NCBI GenBank assembly: GCA_002780805.1
Contig: PEUD01000063.1
Span: forward strand, 1-7,018
DNA length: 7,018 nt
Direction of reading: 5' to 3'
From: Candidatus Omnitrophica bacterium CG02_land_8_20_14_3_00__42_8
Lineage (GTDB): Bacteria > Omnitrophota > Gorgyraeia > Gorgyraeales > Gorgyraeaceae
Shown here: piece by piece, positions 1 to 6,617 of the stretch
Layout of the letters: every line of letters begins with the position of its first letter
Numbering within the stretch: the first letter of the stretch is position 1
Position numbers and translations under genes: made by a program
The notes under the pieces: model-generated
The model's database searches: none
Seen by the model: only the letters and a program-made list of their open reading frames with translations
Told to the model about the DNA's origin: nothing

Positions 1-1
1 C

Positions 2-487
2 ACTACCGTATACCTGGATATGCTTAAAGGTATTTTGGTGGAATTATCCGAGAAGTATGATATAAAATTAAATCTTGTCGGCGCAGGTAAATATATCATT
101 CCCGGGGTTCGTGTTGAAAATGTAGGATGGAGCGAGGCAATAGAAGTGGGCGAGCTACATAAGTTTGACATAGGCGTTATGCCGATGCCTGATAACGAAT
201 GGACCAGAGGCAAGGTTGGTTGTAAAATGCTGCAATATATGGTCAATGCTATACCGGCCGTAGTTTCATATACTCCAACCAATGCTGAGATAATTCACGA
301 CGGGGCAAACGGATTTTTAGCTTATGACAAAAAGGACTGGATTAATAAAATTTCAATCTTAATAGAGAACCTGCAGCTTCGAAAAGGCATGGGTTTAAAA
401 GGAAGGCAGGTTGTAGAAGAGAGATATTCGGTAATCGCCAATGCTGGCACATTTATAAAGATATTAAAAGATACAATTTCGTCCTGA
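2..487 (+). CDS. Glycosyltransferase, GT4-like (GT-B fold), C-terminal part; 5' end outside window
   Basis: The reading frame is open from base 2 to a TGA at 485-487 (161 visible codons) and has no start of its own, so the gene begins upstream; the ATG at 20 is internal. What is visible is the nucleotide-sugar-binding second Rossmann domain of a GT-B glycosyltransferase. It has a beta strand with a small-residue turn (LNLVGAGKY), a strand ending in GVMPMPDNEWTRGK, the donor-site helix VGCKMLQYMVNAIPAVV, and the later TNAEIIHDGANGFLA. In this subfamily the second glutamate of the classical EX7E motif is replaced by Gln (LQYM), which I believe is common in GT4 enzymes with the W-T-R-G-K signature. 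The likely role is transfer of an activated sugar to a lipid-linked glycan at the cytoplasmic membrane face. The flippase gene starts 9 nt after the stop. The sugar and acceptor cannot be told. Confidence 0.88.
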   Translation, partial: TTVYLDMLKGILVELSEKYDIKLNLVGAGKYIIPGVRVENVGWSEAIEVGELHKFDIGVMPMPDNEWTRGKVGCKMLQYMVNAIPAVVSYTPTNAEIIHDGANGFLAYDKKDWINKISILIENLQLRKGMGLKGRQVVEERYSVIANAGTFIKILKDTISS

Positions 488-496
488 GTAATAATA

Positions 497-1789
497 ATGC
501 TAAAAAATATAGCCAAAAATTTTTCATCTTTAATAGTTTCGCAGGTTATTTATAAACTGCTTTCTTTTCTGGCCATCGCATATGCTGCCAGGCATATAGG
601 CGATGCTGCTTTCGGCCAACTGTCGTTTGCGCTATATTTTGGTATTTTGTTCTTTGCGATGTCTGACATAGGCATGAGTGAAGTTTATATCCTTGAAGCC
701 GCAGGCAACAGGCAGAATGAAAAAAAATCCATGGGTATCTGTATCGGCAACAGGATAATTTTTTCAGCAGCCGCGTTTATTCTGCTTTACGCCTGCGCTT
801 TCTTTTTGTCGAACAGCAGAGATCTGTTTTTTCTTATATTTTTAATAGGCGCGGCTATGATAATAGATTCGGCGACGTTTTTTCTACGCTCGGTGTTCAG
901 GGCAAGAGAGCAGATGGAGTATGAGGCCGTTTCTATAATATTGGAAGGTGCGGTAAAGCTGTTTGCCATAGCCGCAGCGCTGATAATTTTTAAAAACAGC
1001 CTGTTTTTTCTAGGGGTAGCATTTCTTTTATCCAGCACGGCGAGTTTTCTTATTACCGCGCTTATATGTAAAAACAATTTTTTACTGGTTAAGCCCGTTT
1101 TTAAGCTGGATCATTTTCTGAGTTTTTCAAAAAGGGGTCTGCCGTTTGCCGTGATAGGTTTTTTAAGCGTTGTAAGCCTTAAAATAGATACTATTATGCT
1201 GGCCAAAATGTCGGGTGATTATATTGCCGGATGGTATGGCGCGGCGGTGAGGCTTCTGGAAGCCATACTTATTATACCGATAACATCGGCAACTGTGCTG
1301 TTTCCTGTTGTCTCAAGGCTTTATAATAAATCCGTGAAGAGTTTTCTAAAAGTTTACAAGGTTTCGCTTATGGCTTCATTTGTGGTAGGCGTGTTCCTTG
1401 CAGCGGCTATGTATTTTGGCGCAGGGCTTATGATTAATATTGTTTTTGGGAAGGCATTTTTAAATTCGGTATATATTTTCAGGGTGTTAAGCTTGATAGT
1501 AATACCTATATTTTTAAGGTTGCTTCTTGAGCGTACTGCCATGGCGGCAGGCAAGACGGGTGTTTTGCTTTTGGCCTATATCGTAGCCGTTGCGTTTAAA
1601 ATAGCGCTTAACATTGTATTTATACCGATTTTAAATTACACTGGGGCCGCGTTTACCACTATCTTTATAGAGTTTGGCGTTTGCGCGTTTATACTTATCA
1701 GATTAGATGTGTGGTTTAAAAAAATTACGTTTCATCTAATACCGGACGGGATTATGGACAATATCGCGTTTCTGCACGAGAAGGAATAG
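497..1789 (+). CDS. Wzx-type polysaccharide flippase (MOP superfamily, RfbX-like)
   Basis: The 430-residue product is highly hydrophobic, with about 12 membrane segments by eye (for example roughly residues 12-32, 41-58, 84-104, 110-128, 152-165, 168-190, 214-230, 290-308, 325-345, 354-376 and 380-402). Length and layout match O-antigen flippases of the MOP exporter superfamily. The family-typical central stretch is DTIMLAKMSGDYIAGWYGAA (231-250): an Asp-containing helix, then a GWYxAA helix, followed by Leu-Leu-Glu. Such proteins move undecaprenyl-diphosphate-linked oligosaccharide from the cytoplasmic to the periplasmic leaflet. The ATG at 497 gives the full first amphipathic and TM region; the ribosome site in front of it is weak (only GAG at 486-488), so translation may depend on coupling to the preceding gene. 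The gene ends one base before the next start. A broader oligosaccharide exporter (MurJ or MATE branch) is less likely given the context. The symbol is withheld because Wzx is a functional class, not a sequence-specific name. Confidence 0.9.
   Translation: MLKNIAKNFSSLIVSQVIYKLLSFLAIAYAARHIGDAAFGQLSFALYFGILFFAMSDIGMSEVYILEAAGNRQNEKKSMGICIGNRIIFSAAAFILLYACAFFLSNSRDLFFLIFLIGAAMIIDSATFFLRSVFRAREQMEYEAVSIILEGAVKLFAIAAALIIFKNSLFFLGVAFLLSSTASFLITALICKNNFLLVKPVFKLDHFLSFSKRGLPFAVIGFLSVVSLKIDTIMLAKMSGDYIAGWYGAAVRLLEAILIIPITSATVLFPVVSRLYNKSVKSFLKVYKVSLMASFVVGVFLAAAMYFGAGLMINIVFGKAFLNSVYIFRVLSLIVIPIFLRLLLERTAMAAGKTGVLLLAYIVAVAFKIALNIVFIPILNYTGAAFTTIFIEFGVCAFILIRLDVWFKKITFHLIPDGIMDNIAFLHEKE
1778..1786 (+). 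promoter_or_regulatory. Shine-Dalgarno site for the radical SAM gene, inside the flippase 3' end
   Basis: The purine run GAGAAGGAA lies in the last codons of the flippase, and its AGGA core ends 5 nt before the ATG at 1791. It is the clearest ribosome binding site in the left half of the window and fixes the start of the radical SAM gene. It also shows that the two genes are translated from one message. Confidence 0.75.
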
Positions 1790-1790
1790 C

Positions 1791-3245
1791 ATGGGTTTTA
1801 AGATAGCGCTTTTTAACATAGCGGATTTTAATAAAAAAAGCCGTTTTTCGTCTTTAGGCCTGGGGTATCTCGCGTCTTATTTAAGGCGTTATTCTCAATT
1901 TAACCAGATTCATATAATAGAAGGAGATGGTTTTAATAAGCTGCGCCAGATCAAGCCGGATTTAATAGGTATATATAGCGTTACCCAGAAATTTAACGAG
2001 GTTGTTTCGCTTACTCAAGTTTTAAAGAGTCATTTTCCGGGTGTGCCTGTAATTGTGGGGGGCCATCATATAACAGCGTTGCCTGATACGCTGCCTGAGT
2101 GTTTTGACGTGGCTGTTTTAGGGGAAGGCGAGAAGACTATGCATGAGTTAACGCAGGTTATTGCCGACGGTCGGTTGAATCTGGACAGTCTCGCTAAGAT
2201 ACCCGGGCTTGCTTTTCGTCACGATGGGCGCGTTATGATAACGGCACAGCGGGATTTTATTCACGATATAGATTCCGTGCCGTTTCCTGCCAGGGATCTG
2301 ATGGTTAATATACCATTTTCCAGCATAATGACTTCGCGCGGCTGTCCCTATAGCTGCGCCTTCTGCGCGTCTGTGTCATACTGGAGAAAGCCGAGGTTTC
2401 ACTCTCCTGAATATGTAGTTGATGAAATGCATGAGATTATAACTAAATACCACGCAGTACATATATCTATATGGGATGATTTGTTTATATCCGATAAACG
2501 CAGGCTTGAAGCTATCTGCGGGCTTATACTTAAAAAAGGTATTAACCGGAAGGTTTCTTTTGCCTGCGCGTTGAGGTCTAATTTGATAGATAAACATGTG
2601 TGTGGGCTCTTGAAAAGCATGAATGTAAAACGGGTTTCTTTCGGGTTTGAAACAGGTTCTCAGAAGATACTTGATTTTTTAAAATGCGGGTCAGTAACCG
2701 TAGAGCAGCATATAAAGGCAGTCGAACTTTGCAAGGCCCATGGTTTTCACACAACAGGTACCTTTATGCTCGGCAGCCCAGGCGAAACCCAGGAGGATAT
2801 GCTTGCCACACTGGACCTTGTGAAAAAACTCAAGCTTGATGGAGGAGGGACATTTTCAGTGGCGGTGCCTTTTCCTGGTACTCAGTTTTGGGAGATTGCC
2901 AAAGGCAAGGGGCTTGTAAGCGATCGCATGGATTATTCCAGGATAGGCATAATGTCTGCGGATTTTACCAAACCGGAGGATTTTAAAGGCATCCTTCTTA
3001 CAGACAAGATTTCCAAGGAAAGATTTTTTGAAATAGCCAGAAATATACAAAAAGTATCCAACAGGTATTATATAAGGGGTTTGCTTAGGCTGAGAAATCT
3101 GTCTTTAAAAAATATAAAATATGTATTTGCAAGGCCGGGAGAGGTTTTGGCTATATTGAAATTTATTGTTGGTTCGTTTTTGCATAGGTCATCAGAGATG
3201 GATAGATATATTTATTATTACCAAAAAGCCGGGGCTAAAAAGTAA
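1791..3245 (+). CDS. B12-binding-domain radical SAM enzyme of unknown substrate
   Basis: The 484-residue protein has the two-domain plan of cobalamin-type radical SAM enzymes. Residues about 1-135 form a Rossmann-like B12-binding domain (KPDLIGIYSVT at 55-65, VPVIVGGHHITALPDTLP at 85-102, VAVLGEGE at 107-114). Residues about 172-400 form the radical SAM barrel with the [4Fe-4S] motif CPYSCAFC (Cys185, Cys189, Cys192). Downstream signatures are IWDDLF, the RVSFGFETGSQ strand, and TGTFMLGSPGET, which probably contacts S-adenosylmethionine. The DxHxxG cobalamin-ligand motif is not evident: EGDGFNK stands in the expected place, as often happens in this class. A basic helical tail (about 408-484) follows. 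Family members catalyse radical methylations, cyclisations or rearrangements; the substrate here is unknown. Because the gene sits between a flippase and a deacetylase, modification of a sugar or the lipid carrier is a reasonable inference. Its stop overlaps the next start by one base (TAATG). Confidence 0.9.
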   Translation: MGFKIALFNIADFNKKSRFSSLGLGYLASYLRRYSQFNQIHIIEGDGFNKLRQIKPDLIGIYSVTQKFNEVVSLTQVLKSHFPGVPVIVGGHHITALPDTLPECFDVAVLGEGEKTMHELTQVIADGRLNLDSLAKIPGLAFRHDGRVMITAQRDFIHDIDSVPFPARDLMVNIPFSSIMTSRGCPYSCAFCASVSYWRKPRFHSPEYVVDEMHEIITKYHAVHISIWDDLFISDKRRLEAICGLILKKGINRKVSFACALRSNLIDKHVCGLLKSMNVKRVSFGFETGSQKILDFLKCGSVTVEQHIKAVELCKAHGFHTTGTFMLGSPGETQEDMLATLDLVKKLKLDGGGTFSVAVPFPGTQFWEIAKGKGLVSDRMDYSRIGIMSADFTKPEDFKGILLTDKISKERFFEIARNIQKVSNRYYIRGLLRLRNLSLKNIKYVFARPGEVLAILKFIVGSFLHRSSEMDRYIYYYQKAGAKK

Positions 3246-3952
3246 TGGGTAATATTTTAAAAGACGCGTTCAGCGCTTTAAATTATACCGGCATAAAAAC
3301 TTTCAGTAATCTTGAGAAAGTGCAAACCGTACTGGTTTACCATCATTTAAGCCCGCAGCTTTTCAGGCAGCATATGGAAATTATACGTTTACTTAGAGGT
3401 AGAGACATAGTACTTACTTTTGATGATGGGCATCGCGATTTTTTAGATGATATGTTTCCGGCGCTTGCATTAGGTACACAACAGGCAATAATTTTTATAT
3501 CAGCTCAGCTTATAGGAAGCAGCGCTGAATATATGAGCTGGCAGCAGGTGGCGGAGCTTTCGGATGCAGGGATCAGGATAGGCTCGCATGGCATAACACA
3601 CACAAATCTTCTTGAGCTTGCGCCTCAGGAAGCGTTTAAACAAATAAGAGATTCAAAAAAGATGATAGAGGATAAAATAGGCAGGCCGGTTTTATCATTT
3701 GCCTATCCTTACGGGGGTAAAAATGCCTTTAATCCCGCGATAAAAAATATGGTAAAAGAGAGTGGTTATCAGAATGCTTATTCAAATATAATGGGATTTA
3801 ATTCGGCTGCCAGCGATCCATTTGAATTGCGGCGCATACGTATATATGCTGATGATAATGTATTCAGGTTTAAATTGAAAGTAAACGGCGGTTATAACTG
3901 GGTAGATAAAATTAATGCATATAAATACGGATTCCTTGGGTGTAAAAATTAA
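3245..3952 (+). CDS. Polysaccharide deacetylase (NodB homology domain, carbohydrate esterase 4 type), compact
   Basis: The 235-residue protein carries the NodB motifs. Motif 1 is LTFDDGH (catalytic and metal Asp60, Asp61), motif 2 is SHGITH (metal-binding His115 and His119), and motif 3 is FAYPYGG (152-158). The opening VLVYHHLSP (29-37) and the C-terminal ELRRIRIY (194-201) are typical of deacetylases found in surface polysaccharide clusters. Such enzymes remove N- or O-acetyl groups from amino sugars using a divalent metal. No signal peptide or membrane anchor is seen, so a cytoplasmic action on lipid-linked or nucleotide sugars is inferred. The stretch between the HH motif and the catalytic Asp pair is only about 25 residues, whereas I expect around 45-50 in related proteins, so this is a shortened version. 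The ATG overlaps the radical SAM stop by one base, implying translational coupling; the ribosome site is poor. Confidence 0.88.
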   Translation: MGNILKDAFSALNYTGIKTFSNLEKVQTVLVYHHLSPQLFRQHMEIIRLLRGRDIVLTFDDGHRDFLDDMFPALALGTQQAIIFISAQLIGSSAEYMSWQQVAELSDAGIRIGSHGITHTNLLELAPQEAFKQIRDSKKMIEDKIGRPVLSFAYPYGGKNAFNPAIKNMVKESGYQNAYSNIMGFNSAASDPFELRRIRIYADDNVFRFKLKVNGGYNWVDKINAYKYGFLGCKN

Positions 3953-4679
3953 ACATTTACCGCAGAAAAACTGGGAATTAAAAAAGGGCGCTATATCTGT
4001 CAGTAACTTAACATTTAAGGTTAAGTGGGAGCGTATAACCTCAAAATTAGGTGGTTTTATCGCGCTATATTGTAAAGAAAATGCCCGTATTTTAGATGTC
4101 GGCGCCGGAGACGGAAGTTTTTATTCTTATATTGAGAAAGTGTTCGGTTATTATATTGGCCTGGATCCGTCTGTAAAAATGTTGGCGGGCTTTAAGGAAA
4201 ATATTTCTAAGCGTGCGGTGCAGGGGTGCGCTGAGAATTTACCGGTGGCCGACGGGAAGTTTGACATTTTAATATTTAATTCTTCATTAGACCATTGTAT
4301 GGACCCGGACGCCGCATTGCGCGAAGCCAGGCGCGCGCTTAACGCAGGAGGCAGGATTTTTATACTTTTGACTAATAAAGGCGCCTGGTATAAAAAGATA
4401 TTTGGTACTTACGCAAAGAAAATGCGCGATATCGATGTTGATCATAATTTTCATTTTACGTTTAAGGATATTAAAGTTTTGCTTGAGAAAAATAATTTTC
4501 ATGATGTACGCGTCAGAAGTTTTGATTTTTTGCGATTGCCTGTAAGCGTTGAGAATATTTTGCAAAAAACTATACCAAACGGCATTATGCTGAAAATAAT
4601 GGATTTTTTCGACCACATCATGGGAAAAATATTTACCAATAAAGGCGGCAGTTTTATGTGTACAGGTGTTAAAATATAG
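3915..4679 (+). CDS. Class I SAM-dependent methyltransferase (Methyltransf_11 type)
   Basis: The 254-residue product has a Rossmann-fold methyltransferase core. Motif I is ILDVGAGDGSF (59-69), the glycine-rich SAM loop. The acidic end of strand 2 is IGLDPS (Asp84). AENLPVADGKFDILIF (106-121) leads into motif 'post I/III' with SSLDHCMDP (123-131). The following helix and strand are ALREARRALNAGGRIFILLT (134-153). The fold and FDILIFNSSLDH are typical of methyltransferases acting on sugars or lipid-linked intermediates in polysaccharide clusters; the substrate is not deducible. The ATG at 3915 overlaps the deacetylase by 38 nt in another frame, with a possible GGGTAG site at 3900-3905. No other ATG or GTG lies before motif I; a TTG at 3936 would reduce the overlap and gives a start of LGVKIKH, so the true start could be there. 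The gene ends 28 nt before the fusion gene. Confidence 0.88.
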   Translation: MHINTDSLGVKIKHLPQKNWELKKGAISVSNLTFKVKWERITSKLGGFIALYCKENARILDVGAGDGSFYSYIEKVFGYYIGLDPSVKMLAGFKENISKRAVQGCAENLPVADGKFDILIFNSSLDHCMDPDAALREARRALNAGGRIFILLTNKGAWYKKIFGTYAKKMRDIDVDHNFHFTFKDIKVLLEKNNFHDVRVRSFDFLRLPVSVENILQKTIPNGIMLKIMDFFDHIMGKIFTNKGGSFMCTGVKI

Positions 4680-4695
4680 TTTTACCAAATAAATT

Positions 4696-4700
4696 AAGGG
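4696..4700 (+). promoter_or_regulatory. Shine-Dalgarno site deciding a GTG start
   Basis: AAGGG lies 7 nt upstream of the GTG at 4708, in the 28-nt gap after the methyltransferase. This spacing supports GTG as the real start of the fusion protein; the next in-frame ATG would remove the opening strand of the glycosyltransferase domain (NIICISSIDWDF). Confidence 0.7.
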
Positions 4701-4707
4701 CAGTAAC

Positions 4708-6561
4708 GTGCTTAAAAAACAGAACATAATATGCATATCCAGTATTGATTGGGATTTTATATGGCAGAGGCATCAGGAGATAATGAGCAGCCTTGCTGAA
4801 AACGGCAATAAGGTTCTTTTCATAGAAAATACAGGCGTTCGCGCGCCCGGCATAAAGGATATGCCGCGTATAAAATTGAGAATAAGGAATTGGCTTGCAG
4901 GGGTCAAGGGCATCAGAAAAGAGGCGGAGAACCTTTATGTTTTTTCGCCTCTTGTGCTGCCTTTGCCTTATTCAAGGGCTGCCCGTATAATAAACAAGTA
5001 TTTAATCATGCGCGCTTTAAACAGGTGGATGAAGGCTATGAATTTCAGCGATCCTGTTGTTTGGTCGTTTTTGCCCACACCTTTAAGCGTAGACATAGCA
5101 GATAATATACTTAAAAAAATCCTGATCTATTATTGTATAGATAATTTTTCCGCCAGCTCGACATCCGCCAAAAAAATAGCGGCCTCGGAAAAAAACATGA
5201 TCAAAAAAGCAGATTTTGTTTTTGTTACTTCAAAGCAGCTTTGTAATTATTGTTCGCAATACAATAACAATACGCATATTTTCCCGTTTGCCGTGAATTT
5301 TTCAAAGTTTAAGGAATCAGCTGATTCTGTTTTGCATCCCCCTGATGAATTGAAAAAAATTGCCAAACCGATTATAGGTTATGTAGGAGGGGTACACAAA
5401 TGGATAGACCAGGAGCTTATTGAGTATGCGGCTAAAAAATACAGTTCTTATTCGTTTGTTTTTGTAGGTCCCCTGCAAACGGATGTATCTAGGCTCAGGG
5501 TTTTGAAAAATGTGTATTTTCTCGGGAAAAAAGAGCACAGAGAGCTGCCGTTGTTTGTTAAATATTTTGACGTATGCCTTATCCCTTACCTTATAACCGA
5601 ATATACCAATAATGTATATCCGACAAAATTAAACGAATACTTGGCATTGTCAAAACCGGTTGTTTCAACCGGCCTGCCGGAAGTGATAGAGTTCAATAAT
5701 CAAAACGGAAATATTGTTTATGTATCAGGTACGAAAGAAAATTTTACGGATTGCCTTGAAAAGGCCGTAAATGAGGATAAGTTATCTATGAAAGAGCACA
5801 GGCTTAAAGTGGCCGAAGACAACAGCTGGGTGAGCCGCATAGAGCAGATGAGCCGTTTGATCGAGGGCGGCATAAATAAGAAGAATACCGACAATGAGGC
5901 TAAATGGAAAGAAAATTTCATTTTTTTCTATAGATCCGCCAGAAGAAAAGCGTTGTCTTTATCGGCAGTCCTTGTTTTTTTATGGATTTTGTTTTTTAAG
6001 ACGCCTTTTATATGGTTTGCCGCTGTGCCTTTAAATATCAGCCAGGCGCCGCATAGCGCGGATGCAATAGTTGTTTTTGGCGGCGGCGTGGGTGAAACGG
6101 GTTCCCCAGGAAAGAGCACTATAGAGCGCGCCAGGTACGCCGTAGAATTATATAAAGAGAAATATGCCAAGAAAATTATTTTTTCCTCAGGGTATACGTA
6201 TAGGTACAATGATGCGGAAAATATGAAGCTTTTCGCTGTTTCTATGGGGGTGCCTGATAAGGATATAATACTTGAAAAGAAAGCGAACAGCACCTATGAA
6301 AATGTCAAATTCACAAATGATATATTAAACAGGCATTCCTGGGCTAACATTTTGCTGGTGTCTTCACCGTATAATACGAGGCGGGCAAAGTTAGTTTTTG
6401 ATAAGATAGCCGGCCCTGTCAGCGTAACTTATACGCCTGTACCTGTTAATGAATGCCAGTTTTATGACAGGGCTGAAGGAGTGCGTTTTGAGCAGATAAA
6501 GGCAATTGCCCATGAATACATAGGAATATTGTATTATTTTATAAAAAGATATATAATATAA
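4708..6561 (+). CDS. Glycosyltransferase fused through a membrane segment to a DUF218 (YdcF/SanA/ElyC-like) domain
   Basis: The 617-residue protein starts with GTG. Residues about 5-385 form a GT-B glycosyltransferase: opening strand IICISSIDWDFIWQRHQ (7-23), LIYYCIDNFSAS (139-150, like the YDCxDDF stretch of TuaH-type enzymes), interdomain IIGYVGGVHKWID (222-234), and donor site YPTKLNEYLALSKPVVSTG (304-322, Glu310). A polar linker (386-408) ends in RSARRK, then one hydrophobic segment (about 416-442). Residues about 450-617 are a DUF218 domain: DAIVVFGGG (452-460), ERARYAVELY (473-482), IIFSSG (490-495), STYENV (528-533) and LLVSSPYNTRRAK (549-561). The Arg/Lys cluster before the segment predicts a cytoplasmic transferase and a periplasmic DUF218 half. 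In the SPYN motif, Asn556 replaces the His usual in this family. DUF218 relatives SanA and ElyC act in envelope biogenesis; no reaction is established for this domain. Both halves are full length in one uninterrupted frame, and no start codon with a ribosome site is evident at the junction. Confidence 0.88.
   Translation: MLKKQNIICISSIDWDFIWQRHQEIMSSLAENGNKVLFIENTGVRAPGIKDMPRIKLRIRNWLAGVKGIRKEAENLYVFSPLVLPLPYSRAARIINKYLIMRALNRWMKAMNFSDPVVWSFLPTPLSVDIADNILKKILIYYCIDNFSASSTSAKKIAASEKNMIKKADFVFVTSKQLCNYCSQYNNNTHIFPFAVNFSKFKESADSVLHPPDELKKIAKPIIGYVGGVHKWIDQELIEYAAKKYSSYSFVFVGPLQTDVSRLRVLKNVYFLGKKEHRELPLFVKYFDVCLIPYLITEYTNNVYPTKLNEYLALSKPVVSTGLPEVIEFNNQNGNIVYVSGTKENFTDCLEKAVNEDKLSMKEHRLKVAEDNSWVSRIEQMSRLIEGGINKKNTDNEAKWKENFIFFYRSARRKALSLSAVLVFLWILFFKTPFIWFAAVPLNISQAPHSADAIVVFGGGVGETGSPGKSTIERARYAVELYKEKYAKKIIFSSGYTYRYNDAENMKLFAVSMGVPDKDIILEKKANSTYENVKFTNDILNRHSWANILLVSSPYNTRRAKLVFDKIAGPVSVTYTPVPVNECQFYDRAEGVRFEQIKAIAHEYIGILYYFIKRYII
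5953..6033 (+). other. Predicted transmembrane segment joining the two halves of the fusion protein
   Basis: Codons 416-442 of the fusion gene encode LSLSAVLVFLWILFF, then a Lys, then TPFIWFAAVPL. The preceding RSARRK (409-414) gives a positive-inside signal. In stand-alone DUF218 proteins a similar hydrophobic N-terminus directly precedes the domain, so the segment most likely arrived with the DUF218 half. The topology is inferred from charge and hydrophobicity by eye. Confidence 0.7.
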
Positions 6562-6617
6562 CATTACTTTGGTTAAAAAAGTATCAAATGGTTTTAGGTA
6601 AACATAGATAGGTATAA
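6562..6617 (+). other. 56-nt intergenic gap before the transketolase gene; no clear regulatory element
   Basis: This is the longest non-coding stretch in the window. It contains a 6-bp AT-rich inverted repeat (TACTTT at 6565-6570, AAAGTA at 6578-6583) that is too weak and lacks a following T run, so it is not called a terminator. ATAGG at 6608-6612 sits 5 nt before the ATG and may serve as a weak ribosome site. No well-spaced -35/-10 pair stands out. It could be plain operon spacing or a boundary between the glycan-assembly module and a sugar-precursor module. Confidence 0.5.

Noticed and set aside
488..496. TAATAATA-like run between glycosyltransferase and flippase as a promoter or repeat
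   Set aside because: It is too short, with no -35 partner; it is simple AT-rich spacer between two operon genes.
787..1077. 96-codon open frame on the minus strand within the flippase
   Set aside because: The + frame encodes continuous membrane segments of a flippase; the antisense product resembles nothing and has no ribosome site that I can see.
4287..4736. 149-codon open frame on the minus strand
   Set aside because: It lies antisense to the methyltransferase, which has clear motifs, runs across the start of the next real gene, and its translation shows no recognisable domain.
4890..5105. 71-codon + strand frame inside the glycosyltransferase half of the fusion gene
   Set aside because: It lies wholly inside a confident gene in another frame and has no recognisable domain.
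5928..6293. 121-codon open frame on the minus strand
   Set aside because: It is antisense to the membrane segment and DUF218 domain, whose motifs are clear in the + frame; it appears to be a shadow of that coding sequence.
6565..6583. AT-rich inverted repeat (TACTTT / AAAGTA) as a terminator after the fusion gene
   Set aside because: The stem has only 6 weak base pairs and no following T run, so it does not look like a rho-independent terminator.
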